Positions 36,299-44,186 of a DNA stretch of 64,000 nt are shown here, piece after piece; position 1 is the stretch's first letter; every line of letters starts with the position of its first letter. The notes below the pieces were generated by a model that was not told the DNA's origin, did not search any database, and saw only the letters and a program-made list of their open reading frames with translations. The DNA is from a bacterium (lineage in GTDB: Bacteria > Spirochaetota > Leptospiria > Leptospirales > Leptonemataceae). The position numbers were made by a program, and so were the translations under genes. The stretch lies in the NCBI GenBank assembly GCA_024742665.1, contig JANSYA010000009.1, positions 62,001 to 126,000 on the forward strand, read 5' to 3'.

Positions 36299-37204
36299 AT
36301 GGAACGACTGAAAAAGATCAGCGAGATGGAATTGATCAAGATTCCGCGCTTTACTCCGGACTATTTTCAAGAGCAGATCCTGCTGAATCTCCATCTGGAG
36401 TTTTTCTTTGAAAAGAGCCGCGTCCTGGTCACGCCGGGCTTTGAGATTATGACCACCGGCGAAGCCTCCGAAGAAGAAGAACGCGAACTGGCCGAGATTC
36501 TTGAAAAACGCCGCGATAAGATCATCAACTTAAAAGAGTACCTGATCTATCAGCTCGCGATCTATTCTTCTCTGCTCGAAAGCAACTCGTACTATATCAG
36601 CCTGAATAATCATCTCGTGATTTCGCGCTTCGTCGACGTGCCGGATCACCCCGAAGACTGCGAAGTCAAACTGTACACGATCGCCCGGGGCGATCTGCCT
36701 CACAACTATCGCGACAAAATTTATATCGGGCGGGACTTCGTTTCGCTGACCAAAATCCACCGCGATCATTTCGATCTGAAACATATACGCAATTCCCTCA
36801 GCGATCAGCTGGAAAAACTCCGCTCGCGATTCAAAGTCTATTTGCCGGATAAAGAGCGCGAAGAGCTGGAACCCGAATACGTCGACGAATTCGCTGAGCT
36901 GCTGATCGACTTCCGCCAGGAAGCCGACGAGATTCTTGAGGCTTTCCCGGTAGACATCAGCCCCCGCAGCCTGGACCACGATCGTCTGGTCGACGCGAAC
37001 CGCCGCTTCCGGGAACTCAAACACATCCTGATTGAAATGGAAGAGAGCGCGCGAGAATTGGAAGCCGTAATGTTCGACCGCAACCTTTCGCGCGCCGTGC
37101 GTTATGCGACGAAATTTCGCAAAGACCTTACGAACTACAGCAACTATTTCATGCTGAAGATCAACGGCCGCCTGACCGACGCGGTCAACGGCGTCCACGC
37201 CTGA
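36299..37204 (+). CDS. Helical cytoplasmic protein of unknown function
   Basis: A predicted 301-aa soluble, charged, mostly helical protein with no signal or TM. No family recognised. It starts 36 nt after queA and is probably co-transcribed with it. Residues about 55-80 (EEEERELAEILEKRRDKIIN) and 175-200 (RNSLSDQLEKLRSRFKVYLP) are coiled-coil-like; the middle (ISLNNHLVISRFVDVPDHPED, YRDKIYIGRDFVSLTKIH) looks like a beta-rich core. An ATG at 36299 is used; MEL at 36323 is also possible. Confidence 0.77.
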   Translation: MERLKKISEMELIKIPRFTPDYFQEQILLNLHLEFFFEKSRVLVTPGFEIMTTGEASEEEERELAEILEKRRDKIINLKEYLIYQLAIYSSLLESNSYYISLNNHLVISRFVDVPDHPEDCEVKLYTIARGDLPHNYRDKIYIGRDFVSLTKIHRDHFDLKHIRNSLSDQLEKLRSRFKVYLPDKEREELEPEYVDEFAELLIDFRQEADEILEAFPVDISPRSLDHDRLVDANRRFRELKHILIEMEESARELEAVMFDRNLSRAVRYATKFRKDLTNYSNYFMLKINGRLTDAVNGVHA

Positions 37205-37265
37205 GATTCCCGGAACTATAGCCGCCCGCGAAGACCGCAGCGCGACGCATCCGAACACCGCGCGG

Positions 37266-38621
37266 TCACATCGCCGCGACGATCATCGCTTCGATTTGCT
37301 CGACGATGCGATTGCGCTTCGCGAGCGTTTGCGCATAGGCCTTCTCTGAACCGCCGCTCAGACGAGGAGTATGAATATGAGCGGAGATCGGCCGCGTGAG
37401 ACTGCCCGAACTGAAACGCTCCCTTCGAGCCAGGCCCCACAGCACGCGAAAGGTGATCTCATTCGAAAGATAGTCGCCCCCGGCACCGCGCAAGGCCCGC
37501 ACATTCCCTGCACCCGTCAGCTCCGACAGATCGGCGGCTTCGCACTCGCAGACCTCTACCGCCTTCCCGGATTTTTCAAAAACGACCGCGCGATGATCCC
37601 GGACTCTAAAATGAGCTTTCGCTTCCGGCAAATCCCGCATGGCTTTCAATTGCCGCGAAGCCAGGCTGTGCTCGACGAATGCCGGCGCACCGCCGATTTT
37701 ATCCCCGCCGTAGAGTCCCACAACATCCCGCGCCGGCAGGATCGACGCCGGTCCTGCGATCACGCCGGCGTTATCGGGATGATCGCCGCGACAATTGCCG
37801 GGGAAACGATCGATATGAAACGCTTCCGGACTGCCGCCCATGCTGATCGTAAACAGCAGCTCGCAGTCCGCTCCGGCATAAACCTGATCGCTCAAAAACT
37901 TTTCCACGCGCCCTTCCGTGAAGTCGTCAAAACGAACGGGAAAAATGGCGCCCTGCACGCGAAAGCCGCGGCCGCTCGCGCCGACCATTCGCCGATCGTG
38001 CATGGCCAGCACCGCCGCACCGGAAGGATTCGTATTCCAAAAGCTCTCAGGACGCGCGGGGTCCAGTCCGTACGGATCAAAGCCGGTGAGCCATACGATC
38101 TTTTCACGCGGGCTCGCCTGTCGACGGTCCGGATCTGACGGAGGATCGCCGGAGCTCGTCGCATCCGCCGCGACCAGGTTTCGCGAAAGCGAATCAAACA
38201 CGCGTAGCGCGCGATCGACATCCAACGAAAGCAGCTCCCGCGATTCCAGAAAATTCGCCAGCGCGTCCAGCATTCGCAGACGCGCCCAGTACAGCTCCAG
38301 ATCGTCGCGCCGCTTCTGCCAGGATCGCCGCCACAAAGCCCGCGCAAATTCCGCAGCGACCGCCAGGCCGCGATCAACAGGGTTATTCCGGGAACGTTCG
38401 CCGCGCGGCGGAAAACCCGCGGCTTTCGTATCGTGCGCCGCGGATTCGTCCGGCGAGTCCAGGGCCGATTCGAGGCGCTGTAAAAATTCCGGCAGCGGGG
38501 ATACGTAGCCAGCCCGCGACAGAAGGTCGCCGGCAAACGGCGATCGCGCGAATTCGAACTCGCGCCGCAGACGATTGCGAAAGTCGCCCGCGCGCCGGTC
38601 TTTCAGGTCTTCGCGGACCAC
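37266..38621 (-). CDS. Peptidase C15 (pyroglutamyl peptidase)-like protein with Cys-to-Ser change
   Basis: A predicted 451-aa protein. Residues about 1-170 are a charged helical N-terminal part not found in classic Pcp. From 175 it matches pyrrolidone-carboxylate peptidase: IVWLTGFDPYG, SFWNTNPSG, the general-acid/base region MGGSPEAFHIDRFPGN (Glu 266), and a C-terminal HIHTPR (His 417). Where Pcp has the nucleophile in YVCN, this protein has GGDYLSNEIT: Ser 386 in place of Cys. It could be a pseudo-enzyme, a Ser-based variant, or a binding protein. The GTG start overlaps dtd by 19 nt, so the two are coupled. Confidence 0.72.
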   Translation of the reverse strand: MVREDLKDRRAGDFRNRLRREFEFARSPFAGDLLSRAGYVSPLPEFLQRLESALDSPDESAAHDTKAAGFPPRGERSRNNPVDRGLAVAAEFARALWRRSWQKRRDDLELYWARLRMLDALANFLESRELLSLDVDRALRVFDSLSRNLVAADATSSGDPPSDPDRRQASPREKIVWLTGFDPYGLDPARPESFWNTNPSGAAVLAMHDRRMVGASGRGFRVQGAIFPVRFDDFTEGRVEKFLSDQVYAGADCELLFTISMGGSPEAFHIDRFPGNCRGDHPDNAGVIAGPASILPARDVVGLYGGDKIGGAPAFVEHSLASRQLKAMRDLPEAKAHFRVRDHRAVVFEKSGKAVEVCECEAADLSELTGAGNVRALRGAGGDYLSNEITFRVLWGLARRERFSSGSLTRPISAHIHTPRLSGGSEKAYAQTLAKRNRIVEQIEAMIVAAM

Positions 38622-39064
38622 TCAGCCGTATCCATACAGATTGTAACGGGACCGTCGTTGATCAGCTCGATCTGCATATCCGCGGCGAAGACGCCCGTGC
38701 GAATGCGACCCGGCAAGAGCGCTTCGCATTCCGCGACGAAAAGTTCATACAGCGGAATTGCATGCTCCGGCGGCGCCGCGCCGGTATACGAAGGGCGATT
38801 GCCTTTGCGCGTATCGGCGAATAGAGTAAACTGCGAAACGATCAGAGCTTCGCCGCCCGCGTCGGCCAGGGCCAGATTCATTTTATTGTCAGCGTCGGCG
38901 TGAATCCGGCTCGCGATCACTTTCGCGGCGAGCTTGCGGGCTTCGACTTCGGAATCTTCCGGACCGACGCCGAGCAAAACGACGACCCCGCGACCGATCT
39001 TCGCATGCGGTTTTCCATCGATCGACAGAGTCGCCCGACTCACCCGCTGAACGACCGCCTTCAC
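38603..39064 (-). CDS. dtd: D-aminoacyl-tRNA deacylase
   Basis: A predicted 153-aa DTD that removes D-amino acids (and glycine mischarged on tRNA-Ala) from tRNA. MKAVVQRVSRATLSIDG, LIVSQFTLFADTRKGNRPSY and NDGPVTICMDT are family signatures (the SQTxx and NxGPxT motifs). Length is typical (about 145 aa). The start is GTG, overlapping the upstream coiled-coil gene by 4 nt (GTGA), and its 3' end overlaps the peptidase-like gene, so a three-gene translationally coupled operon is likely. Confidence 0.96.
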   Translation of the reverse strand: MKAVVQRVSRATLSIDGKPHAKIGRGVVVLLGVGPEDSEVEARKLAAKVIASRIHADADNKMNLALADAGGEALIVSQFTLFADTRKGNRPSYTGAAPPEHAIPLYELFVAECEALLPGRIRTGVFAADMQIELINDGPVTICMDTAEWSAKT

Positions 39065-40236
39065 GAAATAGAGCCGATAATGCGGTTCGTATCCGCGCTT
39101 TCCACGCCCAGTTCCCGCGCGGCCCGTAGCTCCGCCAGGGCGCGCTTGCGATCGCCGGACCGGAGGTACAGCATTCCAACATCATAAAGCGCGCGACCGA
39201 GATAGATGCGAGCGCGCTGGAGCTGCGCGATTTCGCCCTGAATTGAAGCGAGCAGCGCGTCGTCGTTTTTCAGCAGGCCCGACCTGAGCACGCCGTTGAT
39301 CTTATCCCGCAGCGTATTCAGAACTTCTTCGAGAGCGCGAGCTTTGCCGGCGCGCTCCAGGCGATTCGATAGCTCAATATTCTTGGAGATTAAGGCGTCG
39401 TACTTCTGCGACAGTACGCCGTGCTCATGACGCAGCTGCTGGTATTCTTCCGCCACCTGAGTTTCGGAAGTAAAGGGGCCGCCGTGCAACACCTGCTCGG
39501 CCAGGCGGCTGAGCTCCTGCTCGACGCCTGCGGAACGCTCGCGCTCTTTCGTCAGGCGCACATTCAAGTTGGCGTTCTCGGCCACGAGCTCGTCGATGCG
39601 TTTGCGATCTTCGGAATGCAAGCCCAGGGTCTTGCGATGCATTTCCAATTCGATTTCGAGGGATTCGATCTGCTGGCGCTGGGCGTAATAGCCTTCGGTC
39701 TGCTTGTCGAATTCGGCGAGCACCGCCACCGAAAGATCGTGGCGATTGCGCGCGCGCTTTACGGCCGGGCTGACTACCAGGCGACGCTTGAGGCGCTGGA
39801 CTTTATTATAGACGATTTTATTTTTTTCGGCGCGGGCCGCGGCGGCCGCAGTCACCCGCTTGCGACCGGTCTCGGGGGGACGATAGTCTTCCTGAAAGAG
39901 CGTAAGATACAGATAGGCGACCGCCGGATGGCTGGCCATCGTCCGGGCGAGCTGATCGAGATTCACGGCCACGTAATCGAGGCGGCGTGAAACGTCCATG
40001 AGGGGGTAGACCACATCGCGGCCTTTGCGCGCGCCGGCCTTTTTCGAGGCCTTCTTTTTAGAACGCGAGCGCGGCGGCGCCTGAGAGCCGCGAAATTTGG
40101 CCGGGAAAATTTTCGGCCGCCGCTCGGGCCACAGCAGATCCGGCAGCCAAGCCTGGCGTACGAAATCCTCGAACTCAGCCTGCAATTTCGGATCCGATTG
40201 AAATTTATCCAGTTTTTGTACTATACTCAGGGCCAC
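39061..40236 (-). CDS. Coiled-coil protein with C-terminal TPR-like motif
   Basis: A predicted 391-aa soluble protein. Residues about 55-75 are a Lys/Arg/Ser-rich basic patch (PPRSRSKKKASKKAGARKGR). Residues about 185-310 are a long coiled coil (QQIESLEIELEMHRKTLGLH to YDALISKNIELSNRLERAG). The C-terminal 40 residues (LGRALYDVGMLYLRSGDRKR, ALAELRAARELGVES) form a single TPR-like hairpin. No family recognised. The GTG start gives a run into dtd with a 4-nt overlap. A scaffold or structural role is plausible, but there is no direct evidence. Confidence 0.8.
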   Translation of the reverse strand: MALSIVQKLDKFQSDPKLQAEFEDFVRQAWLPDLLWPERRPKIFPAKFRGSQAPPRSRSKKKASKKAGARKGRDVVYPLMDVSRRLDYVAVNLDQLARTMASHPAVAYLYLTLFQEDYRPPETGRKRVTAAAAARAEKNKIVYNKVQRLKRRLVVSPAVKRARNRHDLSVAVLAEFDKQTEGYYAQRQQIESLEIELEMHRKTLGLHSEDRKRIDELVAENANLNVRLTKERERSAGVEQELSRLAEQVLHGGPFTSETQVAEEYQQLRHEHGVLSQKYDALISKNIELSNRLERAGKARALEEVLNTLRDKINGVLRSGLLKNDDALLASIQGEIAQLQRARIYLGRALYDVGMLYLRSGDRKRALAELRAARELGVESADTNRIIGSIS

Positions 40237-40379
40237 GGCGTTTCCAATCCCTTTTGAAGATCGGCCGATTCCCGGATTTAGTCAAAAACTATTCCCGCCA
40301 AAAAATCCAGCCAGACGCCTGTTTCGCCTGCCTGGCCGGCCTCCCCGCGACGATTCGCGGAGACTACTCGCGAGCGATT

Positions 40380-41189
40380 TTATTCGTAAATCGCCAGACA
40401 GCTGGCGCAGGCCCCCTGATCGCCGCTCCAATCGCCGCGATCGACCCGGACCCGCTCGAAATTCAGCATATCGGGCGATACCTCCGGGAAGAAAACGCGT
40501 TCATCCACCTGATTGCGACAGATCGGACACTCCACGGACAGGTGATCCTGAATGGCGACGCCCGGCGGCAACTCCGCCGGCACGAGGCCGCTGCCCGAGA
40601 AAGGCCGCAGCTCCTCCCCCCGCTCGATGCGATCGCGAATGCTCGCATATGTTGTATCGAAGGGGATCTCCAGGCGCGAAACGGTTTCGTCGCCGCTTTT
40701 GCCCAGGCGCATCAATTCCGGCCGCAGATCTTCTTCTTTCAGCATCAAGACGGAGAGCGCGAGGCCGACACCGCGACCGTCCTGATCTTCGGGATGGTCT
40801 TCGTAATAACGCATGATCGAATCATACTGCATCGCCTGGGCCAGATATTCGCGCAGACGTTTTTCCAGCGGTTCGCTGTGAATCGCGTTGTTCAGAATCT
40901 CGATGCGCATACCGGCGCTATTGTGCGAAAGCCGCACCCGCAAATATAATTCCCGACTTTTGACTTCGGCCCGATAGTACGCCTCGCGACCGCGATTGAT
41001 GCTGGCCTGGAAACCCGGCTCTCGATTGCGCAGCTGCTCGGGATCGTTCAGATCCAGACCGTACTCGCTGAAGTACACCTGACGCATATTAGCAAGCGAA
41101 GCCCACAGGCAGAGCTCTTGAGCGACCGCCAGCACGACGGGATGCAGCGTGCCCCGATCGTACACCGCAAGACAGGCCGCTACGCTCAA
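40380..41189 (-). CDS. Zinc-binding protein with C-terminal CxxC pairs; 5' end uncertain
   Basis: At least 269 aa. The C-terminus has two CxxC pairs, VECPICRNQ and GACASCLAIY, likely binding zinc. The N-terminal half (LAVAQELCLWASLANMRQVY, RVRLSHNSAGMRIEILNNAI) is a mixed fold, not recognised. The only start in frame is TTG at 41189, with no good ribosome-binding site. Coding character continues about 43 codons further upstream in frame (ALDSLATEEKIRSAARSGQ, YTFSERFQRRLDL), back to a TGA, with no normal start. In the -1 frame just upstream, a TTG near 41357 preceded by GGGAG opens DKKAVEAVQAPGQTQTG. So a frameshift (real or an assembly error) or a non-canonical start is likely. Confidence 0.65.
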   Translation of the reverse strand: MSVAACLAVYDRGTLHPVVLAVAQELCLWASLANMRQVYFSEYGLDLNDPEQLRNREPGFQASINRGREAYYRAEVKSRELYLRVRLSHNSAGMRIEILNNAIHSEPLEKRLREYLAQAMQYDSIMRYYEDHPEDQDGRGVGLALSVLMLKEEDLRPELMRLGKSGDETVSRLEIPFDTTYASIRDRIERGEELRPFSGSGLVPAELPPGVAIQDHLSVECPICRNQVDERVFFPEVSPDMLNFERVRVDRGDWSGDQGACASCLAIYE

Positions 41190-41420
41190 ATCCAGGCGAC
41201 GCTGAAAGCGCTCGGAAAAGGTATAACCGCGAATCTCGATGGTCTGGCCGCTTCTGGCCGCCGATCGTATTTTTTCTTCCGTGGCAAGAGAATCCAGGGC
41301 CGTGCTCCAGTCTGAGTCTGACCCGGGGCCTGCACAGCTTCAACAGCTTTTTTGTCCAATTCGGAAACTCCCGCCGGCCCGTATCCCGGGCAAAAATCAG
41401 GGCTCCGGGCCGGCGGGCAT

Positions 41421-41471
41421 AAAAAAACCGGGCCGGATATGAGACTCAGAAAAGTCTCGCATCCGGCCCGG
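41421..41471 (-). terminator. Strong intrinsic terminator of ahcY
   Basis: A 19-bp nearly perfect stem (CCGGGCCGGATATGAGACT at 41428-41446, pairing with 41453-41471, 17 of 19 matches), with a 6-nt loop. Read on the minus strand it ends in seven T residues (A run 41421-41427). It lies about 70 nt past the ahcY stop. Confidence 0.93.
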
Positions 41472-41540
41472 CGCCGTAATTTTCGAAAGTCTGCGGCAAT
41501 CGTCGCCCCCTCCAGGGGACGACGGCAGGCGGACATTCGA

Positions 41541-42839
41541 TCAGTAGCGGTAGTTCTCGTGCTTGTGCGGTCCTTCGACAGGCACGCCGATATAGTCGGC
41601 CTGCTTCTGGGTCAGCTTGGTCAACTTCGCGCCTACTTTTTCGAGGTGGAGCGCAGCGACTTTTTCGTCGAGACGTTTGGGCAGCAGGTGCACGCCGATC
41701 TCATAGTCTTTCGCGTTCTGGTAGAGTTCCATCTGCGCGAGAACCTGGTTCGTGAAGCTGGTCGACATTACGTAGCTGGGATGGCCCGTGCCGCAACCCA
41801 GGTTTACCAGGCGACCTTCCGCGAGCAGCAGAATGCTGTTGCCGTTTTCGAAGGTGTACTTGTCGACCTGCGGCTTGATTTCCGTACGCTTGGCGCCCGA
41901 TTCCATCAGCGGGCCGACCTGGATTTCGGTATCGAAGTGACCGATGTTGCAGACGATCGCGCCGTCTTTCATCTTCTTCATGTGTTCCAGGTTTACGATG
42001 TCGACGTTACCGGTCGTGGTTACGAAGATGTCGGCTTTGTCGGCCCACTCGTCCATCGTATCGACTTTGTAGCCTTCCATCGCCGCCTGCAGAGCGCAGA
42101 TCGGATCGACTTCGGTTACGATTACCCGGCAGCCGAAAGCGCGCAGGCTTTGCGCGGAACCTTTGCCCACGTCGCCGTATCCGCCGACAACGGCGGTCTT
42201 ACCGGCCAGCATCACGTCGGTCGCGCGCTTGATGCCGTCGACCAGAGACTCGCGGCAACCATACAGGTTGTCGAATTTACTTTTGGTAACGGAGTCGTTC
42301 ACGTTCATCGCCGGGAACTTCAGGCTGCCTTCTTTCAGGCGCTTGCGCAGGTAGTGCACGCCGGTGGTGGTCTCTTCCGAAACGCCGCGAATTTCCGCGA
42401 GCAGCTCGGGACGCTTCTCATGAACCCAGCCGGTCAGATCGTGACCGTCGTCGAGCAGCATGTTGGGGCCGCCTTCAAAATTCAGGGTCTGGTCCTGCGC
42501 CCACCAGTAGTCTTCTTCGCTCATGCCTTTCCAGGCGAAAACCGGCACGCCGGCTTCGGCGATCGCCGCGGCGGCGTGGTCCTGCGTGCTGAAGATATTA
42601 CAGGTCGCCCAGCGGACTTCGGCGCCCAGGTGAGTCAGAGTTTCGATCAGAACAGCGGTCTGAATCGTCATGTGCAGAGATCCGGAGATGCGCGCGCCTT
42701 TCAGCGGCTGCTGCGCTCCAAATTCTTCGCGCAGAGCCATCAGGCCCGGCATTTCTTTTTCCGCGAGAATAATTTCTTCCCGGCCCCACTGCGCGAGGCT
42801 GATATCTTTTACTTTATAGTCTTCTGTTGCTACAGTCAT
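41541..42839 (-). CDS. ahcY: Adenosylhomocysteinase
   Basis: A predicted 432-aa S-adenosylhomocysteine hydrolase (NAD-dependent), splitting SAH into homocysteine and adenosine to relieve feedback on methylation. EMPGLMALREEFGAQQPLKG, VRWATCNIFSTQDHAAAAI, GGYGDVGKGSAQSLRAFGCR (the NAD-binding loop) and HLLPKRLDEKVAALHLEKVG with C-terminal KHENYRY are diagnostic. The ATG at 42839 has AAGGAG upstream; the longer frame (to 42959) overlaps the regulator gene and is not used. It is the second gene after an ArsR-methyltransferase regulator and has its own terminator. An AT-rich leader of about 64 nt separates it from the regulator. Confidence 0.98.
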   Translation of the reverse strand: MTVATEDYKVKDISLAQWGREEIILAEKEMPGLMALREEFGAQQPLKGARISGSLHMTIQTAVLIETLTHLGAEVRWATCNIFSTQDHAAAAIAEAGVPVFAWKGMSEEDYWWAQDQTLNFEGGPNMLLDDGHDLTGWVHEKRPELLAEIRGVSEETTTGVHYLRKRLKEGSLKFPAMNVNDSVTKSKFDNLYGCRESLVDGIKRATDVMLAGKTAVVGGYGDVGKGSAQSLRAFGCRVIVTEVDPICALQAAMEGYKVDTMDEWADKADIFVTTTGNVDIVNLEHMKKMKDGAIVCNIGHFDTEIQVGPLMESGAKRTEIKPQVDKYTFENGNSILLLAEGRLVNLGCGTGHPSYVMSTSFTNQVLAQMELYQNAKDYEIGVHLLPKRLDEKVAALHLEKVGAKLTKLTQKQADYIGVPVEGPHKHENYRY

Positions 42840-42903
42840 TATATGCTCCTTACTAAATACTCTAAAATTGTTTAAATAATTAAATGAGTTCGAATGGCGC
42901 GCC

Positions 42904-44025
42904 CTATTGGAGCGTCGCAACCGGACGCGACCGGTTCTTGCCGGGCTTCGCGCCTTCATGCATCGCGCGATCGCCGGTCTCGACGCTCGCCGCCCGAAAA
43001 AACAAACACTCCAGAGCGCCTTCGCCGCGGCCGCGTTCGACTTTCGCCACCTGAAATCCCGCGTCCGCCAGAGCGCGCTCCAGGCGCCCCTGACTGAATC
43101 CCAGCCAGAAATCTGCGAATTCAGTGCGCATCACTTCCTCGCGATGCCGATCAAGCTCCGCCAGCAGCAGCGTGCCGCCCGGGCGCAGCACCCGATGCAT
43201 CTCGCGCAGCGCGACGACGGGCTCGGGCATATGATGCAAGATCATTGAAGCGACGACCGTATCCGCTTCGCCGTCCCGCAGGGGTAAATGCTCCAGCGCC
43301 CCGATACGGAATTCCGCTCGAAATTCCGGACGAGCTTTTCCCGACTTCGCGTCGGCATCGCTTTGCCCCAGAGCCTGGCGCGCGCGCTCCAGCATATTCG
43401 GACTCTGGTCAACGCAAATCAATCGCGGGGAACGAGTCGCCAGCATGCTCGCCAGTTGCCCGGTGCCGCAGCCCAGATCCAGAGTCACCCCGGCATCGAC
43501 GGGCAGCAGCGCAAGAATGCGCTCCCGATAAAAGGCGCTGTCGACGAGCTGCTGCTGCTGGCGATCCTGGTCGGCGCCGAAACTCTGAAAAAATTGAATG
43601 CTCAGCTCTTTGCGATCTTTCAGAAGCGCGTCGAGCTTCGCCCGATCCGCCGCCATCGCCGACGGCATCTCGAAGGCTCGCTCCGCGCCCGTCGCAGAAT
43701 CGGAAAGCGCAAGATAGTCCGCGCTCAGGCGTGGAAATCCGGAGCCGCCCGCGCCGAGACCGAGCGTCGCAAGCAGGGCCGAAAGCTCCGCCGATCGCGA
43801 AATTCGGGGGTGCAGGCTATAATATACGTGGGTCCCGGCGCGGTAGCCTTCCACAATGCCGGCCCGGGACAGGATTTTCAGATGGCGAGATACCCGGGAC
43901 TGGCGCATGGCGAGCGCCGCGCAGACTTCGCTAACGCTGAGCGGTTCGGGGGACAGCACGCCGAGGATCCGGAGTCGGGCTTCGTCGGCGAGCGCCTTCA
44001 GTATGTTTACTATGTCGTTTTCCAC
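42904..44025 (-). CDS. ArsR-type HTH fused to SAM-methyltransferase domain (SahR-like regulator)
   Basis: A predicted 373-aa fusion. Residues about 1-85 form an ArsR winged helix: ILKALADEARLRILGVLSPE and CAALAMRQSRVSRHLKILSR. Residues about 175-300 form a class I methyltransferase fold with LDLGCGTGQLASML, VCVDQSP-like and LRPGGTLLLAELDR motifs. This architecture is known for SahR, an ArsR-family regulator of SAH/methionine metabolism in Proteobacteria. Here the gene precedes ahcY, and a perfect palindrome sits just upstream of its start, so it very likely senses SAM or SAH and autoregulates. The start is GTG. Metal-binding Cys motifs of classic ArsR are absent. Confidence 0.9.
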   Translation of the reverse strand: MENDIVNILKALADEARLRILGVLSPEPLSVSEVCAALAMRQSRVSRHLKILSRAGIVEGYRAGTHVYYSLHPRISRSAELSALLATLGLGAGGSGFPRLSADYLALSDSATGAERAFEMPSAMAADRAKLDALLKDRKELSIQFFQSFGADQDRQQQQLVDSAFYRERILALLPVDAGVTLDLGCGTGQLASMLATRSPRLICVDQSPNMLERARQALGQSDADAKSGKARPEFRAEFRIGALEHLPLRDGEADTVVASMILHHMPEPVVALREMHRVLRPGGTLLLAELDRHREEVMRTEFADFWLGFSQGRLERALADAGFQVAKVERGRGEGALECLFFRAASVETGDRAMHEGAKPGKNRSRPVATLQ

Positions 44026-44073
44026 GGTTCTCGGGGTGCCGGGCGGGGCTCAGTTTCTGGTCGGCTTCACCAG

Positions 44074-44111
44074 CATATTTGCATATTGAGATATCTCAAT
44101 ATGCAAATATG
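44074..44111. promoter_or_regulatory. Perfect 38-bp palindrome, likely regulator operator
   Basis: Each arm is CATATTTGCATATTGAGAT, exactly mirrored around the centre at 44092/44093. It lies about 50 nt upstream of the GTG of the ArsR-methyltransferase gene, and a further CAATATG half-site follows at 44113-44119. Position, length and dyad symmetry fit an autoregulatory operator controlling the regulator and ahcY. Confidence 0.85.
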
Positions 44112-44186
44112 TCAATATGGCCGCGTACGTCAACCACGATATCTGTGGACAGGCCGGAACGGTGGAAAATCGGTCAGAAAAGCCGC

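Noticed and set aside
42840..42903. SAM/SAH riboswitch before ahcY
   Set aside because: The leader is only about 64 nt, AT-rich, and shows no stem typical of the known classes; the regulator dyad explains control better.
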